From Cheiracanthium punctorium (taxonomy: Eukaryota > Arthropoda > Arachnida > Araneae > Cheiracanthiidae), in NCBI GenBank assembly GCA_038373885.1, contig JAWZYV010018278.1, positions 496,001-560,000 of the forward strand: DNA of 64,000 nucleotides, read 5' to 3'. Below the pieces are notes generated by a model, which was not told the origin of the DNA, ran no database searches, and saw only the letters and a list, made by a program, of their open reading frames with translations. Shown here one piece after another: positions 44,291 through 56,199 of this stretch. The position numbers and the translations under genes are program-made. Every line of letters starts with the position of its first letter. The first letter of the stretch is position 1.

Positions 44291-46500
44291 ATAAAAAAGA
44301 TACAATTGTATCTTCTAAAATACTACTACCTCGAAACAATTGTCGTATTTTCAAAACTTTTTTATAACGAAAAAATTTAAATTTTCGCATAAAAAATGTA
44401 AACACAACATTTTTTCCCCAACTGCATTGCTCGCAAACTAGTGGAGAGAAGTAGATCTGCTGTTATAGATATTACCACAGGTCAATTCACGGAGAGGCGA
44501 ACATTGTCATTAATTAAGCTTCATGTAATCAAACATTTTCTATTCCAAGATAAAATCGTAAAGTTTGAATTCTGTGGGAAATCTCGACCTTACTGAATTT
44601 GGATCTTTCAATAGTCATTTCTTTTTCTTTTCGTTTCGTAATATTTTCTTATTAGATATATGTTTTAAATAGTTCTTTGACCTACTGTTAAATATAGAAG
44701 CATAAATCATCCTCTATCTTTTCGATACTCTGTTACACAACATGCAGATAAATACATAACAAAATTACAAATATTATACAATTTATGTAATTATGACCAG
44801 ATAAAATGCCTGTATTTGTTTACGAACTTGACTGATTACTAGAAAAGACCTACCTAGGAGTAAGTAAACACTTAGCGTAAAAATCACGATTAAACAAGTG
44901 CAGATATAGCTGATAAAGAAATAAAAAATATATAAATAAATAAATAAATTGCAGATTGTGACTCAAACACCCAGTCGCTGATAAGCTGGGAAAACAGAAC
45001 TGAGGACTGACTACTATCTGATATCCAAACTGAAAAAAAAAAAATATATATATACATATATACGCATCAAGAATTATTTTTCTTCGAAGATAAGACAGAT
45101 TGAACCATATGGATGGGAATCCAGCATTCTCTATGTTTCAGCTATGTCCAAGATAGCATTTGAGATAACCTCTATTAACAAAGTTGTAAAAGAAAAGTAT
45201 CAGCTCAAAATTGAGCAGCGTATATAAATAAATCCATAAGAGCACATCCATCTTGTATCGACAAGTACAGATAAATCCACAAGTACCAAATTCTTTATAA
45301 TCTAACCCAATTTATTGAAAATGATGTTTTAAAAGACAATATTTTATCAAGAGCAAATTTAAACTTAACAAGTGTTAGACATTCTACATACTACTTTTAA
45401 ATCCAATCAAACCATACACCAAAGAATTTTCCATTTCAAAGCACTCAGCATCTTCAAAATTGAAACTGCCCATGCAACACTAAAATAATGTATTTTTGGC
45501 AGTATAGCAAAAAGTTTTTCAAAATTCCAAAATTCATATATTTTCCGATTCAGCTGAAATACCTCAAAATTATTCATAAGTTACCCGACGGCGATGAACT
45601 AGCCTCTCAAAAACACCGCACATTCTGGGTAAGAGTCGTTTTTCTCAAAGCTTTTTCCAAAACGGCAGAAGTTGTTTAGCATCGATGGGAATCGAAAGAG
45701 CGGTGAATATTACAAATATTTCGTACTCTAAAAGGAGATAAATTTTTGGCTTTCTATCGAAAAGCCATTCGACTATGTCAAAAGAAATTTTAAGCCGAAG
45801 GAATACTATATGCATTTGGAAATGGATAAAAAGTTGCCAACAAAGACCAACTAATGATAATGAGGAACGTAGTCCTGGATGGGAATTTAGGATATTGAAC
45901 ATCTGACTGGTATGTGGGCCGTATTCACATTCATAAGCCTATAGTCGGGGAAGGGGAGGAGGGGAGGGAGTACGTGCATTCCATAAATTTGTCTTATAAT
46001 GCGGTAATTTGAAACATTTCTTGAGAAAACTTCTAGGGAATGGAATCCCGCACTGTTTTTCCTCCGCGAGATTGGCATTTCATTCAGTTAGGAATTCATT
46101 TCAGCAGAGAAAAATAGAAAAAAGTAAGATTTTAAGTACTATGACGTTTAACTTTAATAATAATAATTAAGGCATGCGATAATAAATACAATAACTTACA
46201 GAAATATGAAAATTAACGTATTGGAATTCATAATAATATACTAAGCTATTTCTTATACTAAAAAAGAAGAATGTAGAAAAGACAACGCAAAGAGGCACTC
46301 GTCTTCCTAGTCTTGAGCTAACTTTGATAGAGAATACAAAAGCACTTGACAAAAGACTTTCTTTTCTTTCTTTTTTCACCTTTTAAAGACATCACTGCAG
46401 TCGCGTACACAAAGGAGTAATCAACTTTGCTTTATTAAATCATCCTGTAGTTTTTAACATTTTAATGTCTTATGAAACTTTATTAGATTCTTATTTTTAG
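44291..46500. other. AT-rich stretch, no gene recognised
   Basis: Contains a perfect 18-base palindrome AAGATACAATTGTATCTT (44297-44314). At 45488-45679 a plus-strand frame (ILKYLKIIHKLPDGDELA-like; residues around LPDGDELASQKHRTFW) and, after breaks, KPFDYVKRNFKPKEYYMHLE near 45764-45825 look more protein-like than neighbouring frames. I cannot identify either. Confidence 0.4.
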
Positions 46501-47946
46501 CTGTTAAGCAGAGTTGGTATTTTTGCCAGCAAAAGGGTATTTTTGACGAGACAATGCCAAAAATGGGAAAAACATATTGTTTTTAAATAATGTGCAGTAA
46601 CGTCTAAAATTTTTTATGAAGGTTATATTGGCATTAATTAATTACATTAATTTTGGTGCATTTTTTAATATACAGTTACTTTTCTAATTTTAAATATAAT
46701 TAAAACAACTATTTGAAAACAGCCCAATAAACAAATAAAGAAATAGTTAAAATGAATTCAAAATTATATATTGAAAAAACTTCTGTTATGTCCTTATAAG
46801 GTAACTAGATTTTTTTTTCCTTTTGCTTTCAAAGGAAACAAATATGTTACATCCATCAGTTTCAGTTATTTTATTGTTCTGTATCTATAGTATTCAAATA
46901 TTGCAAGTCACCAGTGCAATCAATCCCTTGTCAGATGTCTAGGTTATACAATAGTTATCAGAGTGTAATGTCTCTGCAGTCCCCAACTATTGCACCCTTT
47001 TTTAAAATTGGTTTGGTCAATAGAAACTGGAAAAGTAACTAAAAGAGATACCTACAAATACACCTGCTTTGTAGAAAGCTATTGCACAGAACACGGACTT
47101 GGATATAGGACGATCATGCGAAATAGGATCTGCCTCACAAAGGAAAATACTCAACACCCTTTTAATGATTATTTTTCAGAAGATGCTACATCTTCTGAAA
47201 AATAATCATCAAAGTGTTTCAGAAGCTTGTGAAATTTCCAATTAATTTTGCTCACTGGGTGTGCACCTTCAAATATGAACAGCAAGTAGTGCTGCAGTTG
47301 AAAGATTTTTTTCCAACTTTTCTTTTATCCAAACTAAAATTTGAAATAAATTGTCGACGGCTAGTTTACTGCTATGCAATGCTAAAATATTAAAAAGTTG
47401 GTTGCAATGTAGATATTACTGAATTGTTTAAAATTTAATAGTGTTCTGCGTTTTAATGTAATAAAAATTTTAATTTAGACTGTAATTGATTTATCTGAAT
47501 TTCTCTACATCATCCATTATCATTACATTCATTTACAGCCTCTATAGTCCCTATACTCTGCAATCCAGATGTGATTATCATTGGCAATTATGATATAAAC
47601 AAAATGAATAGTTCATTTAATTTCCTATTTATTTATTTTCTACAAAATTCGTATATAGTTTCATTTTTAATTTTATCTTAAAATTCAGTATTTCTTCATA
47701 AAATACATATTTTCATTATTATAATGCATATGTTAAACTTATTTAAACTTACTGTTGAAATATGATATAAATAACAATAGCATTAGTTTTTAACAAATTT
47801 TTTTAATATATTTTAATTAGCCTAAAAAAAAAAACACACACCGAATCCTATTTTGCCCCTTTGGATTGCAAAAACGGCAAAGACGGTTTTTTACCAGGTT
47901 TTTTTTTTTCCACCAATTGCAAAAACTTGCCAATCCTGCTGTTAAG
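46501..47946 (+). mobile_element. hAT element, 1,430 bp, borders exact
   Basis: Target duplication CTGTTAAG is perfect (46501-46508 and 47939-47946). Ends CAGAGTTGGTATTTTTGCC and, complemented, CAGGATTGGCAAGTTTTTGC begin with the hAT-typical CAG. The interior has a relic of the hAT transposase C-terminus (47279-47420) and a perfect 21-bp hairpin (47165-47209). Most of the transposase is missing, so it is non-autonomous by deletion. Confidence 0.9.
47279..47420 (+). pseudogene. hAT transposase C-terminal dimerisation relic
   Basis: Reads TASSAAVERFFSNFSFIQTK, then I, a stop, NKLSTASLLLCNAKILKSWL. The SSAAVERFFSxFSxIxxKxRNxL pattern is the hallmark of the hAT C-terminal dimerisation domain. 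One in-frame stop replaces the expected Arg. It lies inside an element with hAT ends and an 8-bp duplication, which supports the call. Confidence 0.85.
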
Positions 47947-47999
47947 ATATGTAAATAAAAACATGCAACATTGAAGTGCAGGGAAATCTTTATAAAAGG

Positions 48000-48105
48000 T
48001 GGTCCCGAAAAAAAAGTTTGTTTCAATCTTTTTCAGGTGGTTTGTATCACAGCTTTATGAGCCGGACCCCTCCAAGAGAAAATTCTGAGTGCGCCACTGC
48101 ATCAC
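48000..48105. repeat. Solo end of a CAGTGGCG-type DNA transposon
   Basis: The complement of 48066-48100 reads CAGTGGCGCACTCAGAATTT and then a pyrimidine/purine-rich stretch. A similar right end (CAGTGGCGGATACAGAATTT complemented) ends at 62917. No partner end found. Confidence 0.4.
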
Positions 48106-48544
48106 TGGCATAGACGGCCATATGATTGTTTGTGGGGGGAGGGGGGACAAGTCAAGAGCACTGCCTAAGAAAGATACAATATTTAGTGCTGAAGCACTTC
48201 TGAGTTATATCAGTAAGTAGCAATATGGGATCTGGGGCGGGACGATGGCCTTCCCCTGCCAGTAGGCATGAGCGCCCATGATCATTAGTTCTTATTCTTC
48301 GCCTTATGGAAAACTTTTTGCCCAACTGATGATTGGGAGGGCTGCATGAAATTGCAATAAAAATAATTTATTTCTCAGTTTCAATACTGCGGCATTACGA
48401 TCTTAATCCCGTGAGACTAGACCTACGATTGCATTCCCTAGAAACTTACCCTTTCTGTTTTATAAATTCGGTATTCGGGGGAGGGGGGGCGTTACAATTA
48501 AAGTTTGCTCCGGGTGTTATAAACTTTAGTTGCGGCCCTGTGTG
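48106..48544. other. No gene recognised
   Basis: Mixed sequence with G runs (48135-48148, 48476-48490) suggestive of fragmentary hAT-type MITEs; no delimited element. Confidence 0.4.
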
Positions 48545-48835
48545 TATGTACGACTGATAATTTGTTTGCAGGGTTGCAAAAAGGAATTCTTTTACATTAC
48601 GGCCTACGGAGACAAATCATTTAAAATGTGTTAGAGTCTAAATGGTGCATTCGATTATGTTCAAATTGGGCATTATATAGGTCACCATCACACAACCTTT
48701 AAGAATTTTGGTGTGACTAGGCCTTATAGTTTCTTTACAGGGCTATAAAAGAATGTATCTAATGCATTATAGCCTATAGATTCAAATTATTTGAAGTGCA
48801 CTAGCGCCTGAACATTGCATTCGATTGAGTTGAAT
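48545..48835 (+). repeat. Family G fragment
   Basis: Two family G units: GCAGGGTTGCAAAAAGGAAT near 48569, AGTCTAAATGGTGCATTCGA near 48634, ACAGGGCTATAAAAGAATG near 48736. Same orientation as the array at 43590. Confidence 0.7.
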
Positions 48836-49192
48836 CAACTTAATTTAATCTCTTGGTGAAGATCAAATGTTCGGAGAGTCGAGTTGAGTCGTTCCAGATT
48901 TTTAAAATTTTTTATCTATGTTAAAGTAGCACTTCTTGAGAATACCATTTGGGGTTAAAAAACAGAACTTTTGCTTTCCAATTGTATTCTTATAAATTGC
49001 TTTGTTCATAGATGCATGATGATGCTAGTAATGAATATTTACCGAAAAGGGAATATTTGGATAATTCTTTGTAATAGGAATTGTTCTATATTTACCACTG
49101 TAACATTTGATTTGATTATATTTAGATGTTTTTACTTGATGAGCGAAAAAAAACTTTCACAGTTTACATGATACCTCAAAAATATTTATTAT

Positions 49193-49562
49193 TTTTTTTT
49201 CCCAGTGCCGGGTCAGCTGTCGACTAGGTTTGACCGCTAATAGGGCCAGTGATGTTGGTCATTGCATTTGGGGAGTCTAGTAGGCAGGTCAGCGTTTCCC
49301 CCTGAGGGCGATATTCTCATATAGAACCAGTTCTAGATGACAGACTTAGCACCTGGATTGGCACACCCAAGAAATATTGTTTGAGCATGGAGAACATTGG
49401 AGCCATGACAGATTTTACATGCAGTACCTCCCTTTAGCATCCATGTTTCACAACAGCCTTAGTCGAGAGTAGTGTTCACCCTCCCAAGCACTGACAGAGC
49501 CGGTACTGCTTCACTTTCGTTGTTCTGATAGTAACCAATGTTTAACTAACTTGGCCTCTGCC
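49193..49562 (-). mobile_element. Retroposon with 3' A tail, SINE-like
   Basis: A GC-richer block of about 360 bases. On the minus strand it ends in GACCCGGCACTGGG followed by A8 (complement of 49193-49200), as a retroposed copy would. Internal segments such as GGCTGTTGTGAAACATGG and GGGAGGTACTGCATGTAAAA look conserved rather than AT-drifted. The flanks TATTTATTA and TATTTAAAA may be a decayed target duplication. No A/B boxes identified; not matched to a named family. Confidence 0.45.
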
Positions 49563-49579
49563 GAACTCAAGTATTTAAA

Positions 49580-51089
49580 ATTCAGTAACCACTTACTATG
49601 CAATTTACTCCATTTCATTCCATTCGCTTAGTCATTTTCACTTATTTTTTAGATAAAATTTTCTCAAAATCTTGGGGTTTTGTTTTTTCAAAAAAAGTTA
49701 AATATAGTTATTACTCCTCGCCTATAACCAAATTTTCTTTGATTCTTGAAAATTAATAACATTATGCCTCAAGAAAATTTTGCATGATTTTCACAAAAAT
49801 AAAAAATTAATTTTTTTTAATCGAAACAAAATTGACTTATTGACATTATTTAAGTGAATAGCTAACTATTATGTTACCTAATATCGCACATTCGCTCCAG
49901 AAGCTTTATAGTAATCCTCCGTTACCACAAAAAAAAAGCATACTGTATAGACAATAATGTATTGAGTAGACAATAATGTACATACAAGACATACAAGACA
50001 ATAATGTATTGAGTTGCTACCTATGAGTTGCTACCTATCGTGAGTTGCTACCTATCGGTTGCAACTACTACTGAGTTGCTACCTATCGTGTAACCCAACT
50101 TCATTCTATTCTCTTGAACCGTTTTTGAAGGGTGTGCAAAACATTTACACGATTTTCGCAAAATCTTAAAATCTAAATAGTATTGAAAACAATTTTGACA
50201 TCTGTGGTTAGAATCAACTTACCATCTGTCATAGTACTAAATTTCACCGAGCCCGTTTTTGAGGAATGTGGGAACAAACATTCATACAATTTTTACAAAA
50301 TTTCAAAATCTATGAAACTTTTAAAAATGTTGTAACGACTATATTTTATTTTATATGATCACCTACCATGAGCTAAATTTCATTTCATTCGCTTCAGTGG
50401 TTTTTACTTGAGGCGCAAAAAAAAAAAAATTACACATTTTGAATAAATTTCGCTAAATTTCAAATTTATCCAAAATTTTGAAACGTTTCGACGTCTATAG
50501 TTGAAGTTGAATGACGACTTATAATGATATTATATTTATTTTAATTCATTTTTGCGGATTTTACATGATACGGGAACAAAAATAAATTTTCGTAAAATTT
50601 AAAATTCTATTCAAATTTTTTTTAATCGACGCCTATAGTTTAAGATAAGTGACCACGTTTCATGATAGTAAATTTCAGTTTATTCATTTAAGCGGTTTCT
50701 AAACAATGTGCAAACAAAAATTTACATATTTTGAATAAATTTTTGAAAAATCTTAAAATCTTTTTAAAATAAAAAAATTCGGCCTATCAGTACACTAACT
50801 TTCATTTTATTCGTTTAGTCGTTATTGTGTGATGCGCTAACAAATAATTTTGTACATTTTAACTAAATTTCAAAACTTTAAATCATTAGTCTAAATTTCA
50901 CTCGTTTTTGTCGTTGTTATGTGATGCGCTAACAAAAATTTACACATTTTGAATAAATTATCGCAAAATCTTAAAATCTAATCAAGATTTTGAAAAAAAG
51001 TCGACGTTATAATCTTTTTTGAGAGACCACCTATCATATTAACAAATTCCAGTTCTTATGCTTTAGACATTTTTACGTGATGTGCGAAC

Positions 51090-51120
<31 letters not shown>

Positions 51121-51250
51121 TTTCCCTCAGACGACATACTTTTCTATACGGACTTTTTGGTTTTCCATGTGCTTGAAACAGACAGAAATCGCAAAATTTC
51201 TGAATTCCAAATAATGTACTGACAAAAGTCTAGTTTTATTCATATGAATT
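49580..51250 (+). repeat. Family C tandem array, diverged copy, with 3' end
   Basis: About ten degenerate ~150-nt units of the family C type (CTATC(G/A)T, AATTTCA, TTCATTCGCTT, TTACATTTTGAATAAATTT). It ends with an A28 run (51090-51117) and the family C tail ATGTGCTTGAAACAGACAG, AAGTCTAGTTTTATTCATAT. A minisatellite of GAGTTGCTACCTATCGT lies at about 50013-50092. Confidence 0.75.
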
Positions 51251-51916
51251 TGCCCGAGAGCTAGAAATTTTGTGTTGATGGCAAAATTCAGTAGAGTAGA
51301 GGATGCCCGAATATTTTTTTTTAAATTCTTATTATTTATACAAAACAGAACCACATCATTTTAAAAAAAGAATTTGCCAATGAACATAGAAAGCCACAAT
51401 GCCTGGAAAAACCATCATGTTGCTTCATAGTAAAACAGAAATCCAGCTCACCATTTCGTCATTCTATGAATTTTCAGGATATAGAACTGACTTCCTTATA
51501 CATAACATTTTAGCCCTAGCATTTAAAAAGACTAACCATATACATACTAGTCTTTTGTTACCCTTTATTAATAATTATGAACTTTTAAAAGAAAGATGAA
51601 TCATCTTTCGTGCATGCATCGGAAAAAAAAAGAATCAATGTTGATATATCGTCCTATATTTGATGTTTTAATTTAAAGTTTCACTATAATATTTTCATTT
51701 TACACTGAAAAATTTGTCTTATGTTTAAATAATTTAAGTATAAAACTTATTCTAAAGTAAAAAAAAAAAAGAAAAGAAAAGAAAAAGTGTGAAAAAGGTT
51801 GAGTATTTTTTAAGACAGAGATCATCTTAAACGTGCATGCGCATGCGATTTAATTAAGTAATTTTCTTAATTAAATAATTTTTAGCACAATGCAATTAAT
51901 TGTGCATTGTAGACTT

Positions 51917-51956
<40 letters not shown>

Positions 51957-51958
51957 CG
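51251..51958. other. AT-rich stretch, microsatellite at end
   Basis: No gene recognised. (AT)n at 51919-51952. Confidence 0.5.
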
Positions 51959-52430
51959 TCAGATATTTCAGTAAAATTCCAGAGTTAAGGCAGGTAAAAC
52001 GGTTTATCAAAGATTATCTTTAAGTTACAATATAGAGTGAGAAGAGGAGAGGGGAGATGGGTACAAAAATCAGCGTGGACTAATTAAGCATTTCCAGGGG
52101 CAGAAGTCCCTCGATTTTCGATGTGCGGGTGTATTTACGCTCACCACACCACGTGGTTTGCGAAGACATAACTCCGCCTCTCTCTTATCTCTAATCGAAC
52201 CACACACATTTACCAACATGACCCGCATCCGGGGCTACAAAGGCGTGGGGACACGTGTACACTCTAAAGAACTCAGAATCGACGGCCTGATGTCTGACAA
52301 ATAACAAAATAAATAAAACATAGCTCCAGAGCGCGCGTGGCAAGTAAGACAGAAAAGCAAAACTTACAGTGAAAGTACCGCTTGAACAATACCAAAACTA
52401 GTAAAACCCAAATTACCTTTTTACACATTA
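51959..52430. other. GC-richer, non-repetitive segment, unidentified
   Basis: From about 52050 to 52350 the composition is visibly richer in G+C than the flanks and has no match elsewhere in the window. It contains a hairpin AGGGGCAGAAGTCCCT near 52095 and an E-box-like ACACGTGT near 52252. Could be a solo LTR, a retroposon or a conserved non-coding piece; I cannot decide. Confidence 0.35.
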
Positions 52431-53640
52431 CATATATGTATATATATGTATGTATGTATGTATATATATAATTTCATCTTCGTACAATACAGGGTGATTT
52501 TTTTTTCTTTTGGGATAAGTTGGTGATCTCCGGAATGCACAAGTCATTGCACATGTAACTTCGGACGGAGGGAGGGGGGGGGGAGGATAGAATAAGTTGC
52601 AGGATGTTCTTTACATGACCAAAGTTAAAAGAAAAAAATACCACAAACTTTCGAAATTCGAAAAAATGTGTAGACTTCAATATATTTGGATAATTTTAAC
52701 CGTAATACTGCACAGAGAAAGTTAAGCTGTAAGTTCACCTAATAAACGAAAATTGATAGTTTGACTATTTTGGAAGTATTGTTTCTTCTAATTTTCTATT
52801 CATTATAAGAAAACGCTTATAAGTAGTCAGTTTTTCCGGTACTTCCACAACTCAGAACAACTAAAGCACAATACTTTCACCCTTAATACCCGTTTTAATA
52901 TCATACAAATAAAAAAAGAATTATTATTCTTTTTTACCTACATAACCATTTTCTTCTATGACAAAATAAATAAAATTTAAAATACTTGATAATATCTGAA
53001 CGATTTCACAACTATAATTGGTAGCAGGGAAAACAAAGTTGGCGGAAATTTCTGTCTGTAAATTTTCAGTTTTAACAAAATATCTGAAGTTTTGTATAAG
53101 CTTTGTTGAGAAAAAAATAAAAGAAAAACTCCAGGCATGCTTTAAATAATGACTGACAAATAAGTAATAAAGAATCTCAAAAATCTCTCATATCGCTAAA
53201 GAAACGCATGGACTATCGCATTTCCAATTCAGTTAACCTGTGCACCTTTCTCGTAAACAATAACGGTAAATCATCGAGAATTGCTTTCGATTTGTAAGCT
53301 AGATGTCCTTGCCTTTTGTGTGTCATACACGTGCAGTTATGTTACAAAAATGTGTTTGAGAAGACGATAATTTTTTATGTCAGAAATTTATTCTTTATTT
53401 GGGTATATATTTCCTAACACCATCCTATCGTGATTGTTCGGTAAGATGAAATTTTCACACGATAAGAACGCACTAATACTCTCACTCCCGGCACATGTTC
53501 AGGGGCAATTAAAGGTTCGTTAACCCAGGTTTTCTGGTACTCACTTTTTTGAGTGCTTTCCGATTGATGATTCAGGTTTATCAGTCTGTTCGTCCGTGCT
53601 CTAACTGCAGTAAATAATGCATCACTCAATATCGAAAGTT
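52431..53640. other. Microsatellite then AT-rich sequence
   Basis: ATATGTATG-type repeat at 52430-52471, then ACAGGGTGATTTTTTTT near 52490, possibly a solo transposon end. The rest is AT-rich with no gene recognised. Confidence 0.45.
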
Positions 53641-53647
53641 ATATATA

Positions 53648-55028
53648 CAGGGTGTCCAGTACTAACGCTGTCCAATGGCTATTTCCTAAACCGTTAGTCA
53701 CAGACACATAATTCCCATTGCAGAAATGCTTTAAATTGTATAATCTATTATATGAGAAACAATCGAAGTCAATAAATCAATTCCTATAAAAATTACGAAA
53801 TTTAAATTTTTATACGGTCTCCCTGTCCTATCAGTTATATTTAGAAAAAATTTTCTTTAATCAATTTCATGCAAAATAAAAATTAAAAAATCGTCCTTCT
53901 ACGACGAAAATTCGCCGAGTTACAGCTGCTTAAAGTTAGAGCACTTTTCGAGCTGCGAAATAGGGGTTGTATACAAAATGAATTTGAGAAAAATAAATGT
54001 ACATGGTTTGAACTTTGTAATATTTATTAGCAATTTCATTAACTATTTTATGAATATAGATTGCAGTTTAGAAGATCAACGTTTAACAATGTGTATCCAA
54101 TAAAGTAACATAAAAATATAGCTTATGCTGCAAGTCGAATTTTTTAAACAGGTTTTTTTTAATGAACTGGCGTTAAATAACTTCCTTCCACTGCAATCTG
54201 AATATGCACCTGTACAGAAAACTCTTCCTGTACTTTGCGTAGCACACTCTTCTGTTACACATCTGCATGCTACACATATAGAATTTAGTAAGTCTGACCT
54301 CAGATAGATTTTAATAGAGCTTGACTATAACCCTCTGCTTGCAGGGCCCGATTATGACCAACAGGGGCCGCGGGCATTGATGGATTTGGGGACCCCTGAT
54401 CTATGCAATTTGTTTCATTTTTTTATAAAATTTTGATGTAAAAAGAATATTTCAGAGCAGCATTTGAAATTGGGGGGCCCTTTCGAATGGGGGCCTGGGC
54501 AAAGTCCCGATTTGTCCATGCGATAATAAGGCCCTGCTTGAAGATCAGTACTCAGAAAATTAAGGAAGTCAGAAAGTTCAGGAAATTAGTTTTGCTTCTT
54601 TTTCCGCATTACGCCAGAAACTGAAATTAAAACCTGTAATTTAAAATTTCAGTATTTATATGGTCCCTTTACGGTTTACCATAACGGGACATTTTTAAAC
54701 GTGGAAAAGTGGCTTAAGTCACAATGTTTGCTGCTTCATAAATGGATGAATTTTGGTCGTAGAAGGACGAATTTTTTTTATTGTGCATGAAATTGCATAA
54801 AGAAAAATTTTCTAAATATAACTGATAGGACCGGGGACCGTATAAAAATTTAATTTCTAATTTTTTAGTTGTCCGTGGTACTTTTTCTTTAGAAATTGAT
54901 TTATTGACTTTAATTGTTTCTGATATAATAGATTATACAATTTAAAGCATTTTTGCAATTGGAACTATGGGTCTCTGACTAACGGTTTAGGAAATAGCCA
55001 TTGGACAGCGTTAGCACTGGACACCTTG
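53648..55028. mobile_element. Family F long-TIR mariner-like element
   Basis: Left CAGGGTGTCCAGTACTAACG, right complemented CAAGGTGTCCAGTGCTAACG, each next to TA. The arms pair over about 310-330 bases (53648-53960 with 54700-55028), sharing TAAACCGTTAGTC and TTAAATTGTATAATCTATTA. The interior carries a small hAT-type MITE (54342-54536). No transposase. The right arm is duplicated again at 55199-55535. Confidence 0.8.
54342..54536. mobile_element. hAT-type MITE inside family F
   Basis: Ends CAGGGCCCGATTATGACC and, complemented, CAGGGCCTTATTATCGC. It has G/C-rich blocks GGGGGGCCC and GGGGGCCTGGGC like the MITEs at 62.5-63.4 kb. The target duplication is unclear; only CTTG is shared by the flanks. 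Confidence 0.6.
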
Positions 55029-55640
55029 TATATATATACTGATTATGTTACAGCGTTGGAGGTACTGGTTACTTACGTACTGTACTGGTTAAACAGGGTG
55101 TCAAAACAGGTGACAACGGGCTTTAATTCTTTCTCTATTAGAGATAAGTAGGCAATGTAAATTGAAAAAAGTGTTGAAAATAAGTGGAAAAGTGGCTTTA
55201 AACGTGGAAAAGTGGCTTAAGTCACAATGTTTGCTGCTTCATAAATGGATGAATTTTGGTCGTAGAAGGACGAATTTTTTTTATTGTGCATGAAATTGCA
55301 TAAAGAAAAATTTTCAAAATATAACTAATAGGACCGGGGAACCGTATAAAAATTTAATTTCTTAATTTTTTTAGGTTGCCCGTGGTACTTTTTCCTTTAG
55401 AAATTGATTTATTGACTTTAATTGTTTCTGATATAATAGATTATACAATTTAAAGCATTTTTGCAATTGGAACTATGGGTCTCTGACTAACGGTTTAGGA
55501 AATAGCCATTGGACAGCGTTAGCACTGGACACCTTGTATATATATACTGATTATGTTACAGCGTTGGAGGTACTGGTTACTTACGTACTGTACTGGTTAA
55601 ACAGGGTGTCAAAACAGGTGACAACGGGCTTTAACGGTGT
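54696..55640 (+). repeat. ~505-bp tandem duplication
   Basis: The segment from TAAACGTGGAAAAGTGGCTT (54696) to the family E start (GGGCTTTAA, 55127) recurs from 55199 to 55634 with only a few substitutions and about five single-base indels. It spans the right arm of family F, the spacer TACAGCGTTGGAGGTACTGG and the family E terminus. High identity compared with other repeats here implies a recent event. Confidence 0.9.
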
Positions 55641-56190
55641 TATTCGAAAAAATCATGTGATTTTGGTACATAATTACAAGTAAACTAATTATGCCAGGCA
55701 CTTCAAAATTTTGAAACTGTCTCTTTACAAGCTGTATTACAAACTGCGAAGACAGGCCCATCTGTATCAGTTTCAAAACTTTTAGAAAAAATTCTTAAAA
55801 ATCGGAAATTTTCGCAAAGCGTGTCACTCTTCGAAAAATCTTGCAGCTCAGATCCATGTTTAAGATTTTTTTCTGAAAATTTCACAAAAGCCACAGCGTT
55901 TTCGCTTATCGCAGTGCGCAAAACAGCTTATGAAGTACCATCTGGAATTTTTTGGAGACCATGGTGCTATTAGTTTATTTCAATTTGTGTACCAAGACTA
56001 AAAACAGAGTTCTTTTTTTTCGAAGAACAGCCTTAATTCTTTCTCTATTAGAGATAAGTAGGCAATGTAAATTGAAAAAAGTGTTGAAAATAAGAAGTTT
56101 GGAAATAAGACTCCGTTAAGAAAAAATTCCTCTCTTTCATTTACAAAAAGTTAAATTTTTTTAAATTTATATGTGACCCCCCGTACGCAG
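55094..56190 (-). mobile_element. Family E, diverged second copy, partly duplicated
   Basis: CAGGGTGTCAAAACAGGTG followed by GGGCTTTAATTCTTTCTC matches the complement of the right end of 40017-41219. Homology continues through 56095-56180 (AAATAAGACTCCGTTAAG, CCTCTCTTTCATTT). The terminus is present twice (55094 and 55602) because of the tandem duplication. A TTAA MITE interrupts the second copy at 55635. Confidence 0.75.
55631..56036. mobile_element. TTAA-target MITE, 398 bp, borders exact
   Basis: TTAA at 55631-55634 and 56033-56036 flank ends CGGTGTTATTCGAAAAAA and, complemented, GGCTGTTCTTCGAAAAAA (15 of 18 match). The other tandem copy at 55120-55130 shows the same sequence uninterrupted with one TTAA. 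A 72-residue minus frame (55703-55921) has no recognised domain. Confidence 0.85.
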
Positions 56191-56199
56191 CATGCTGTG

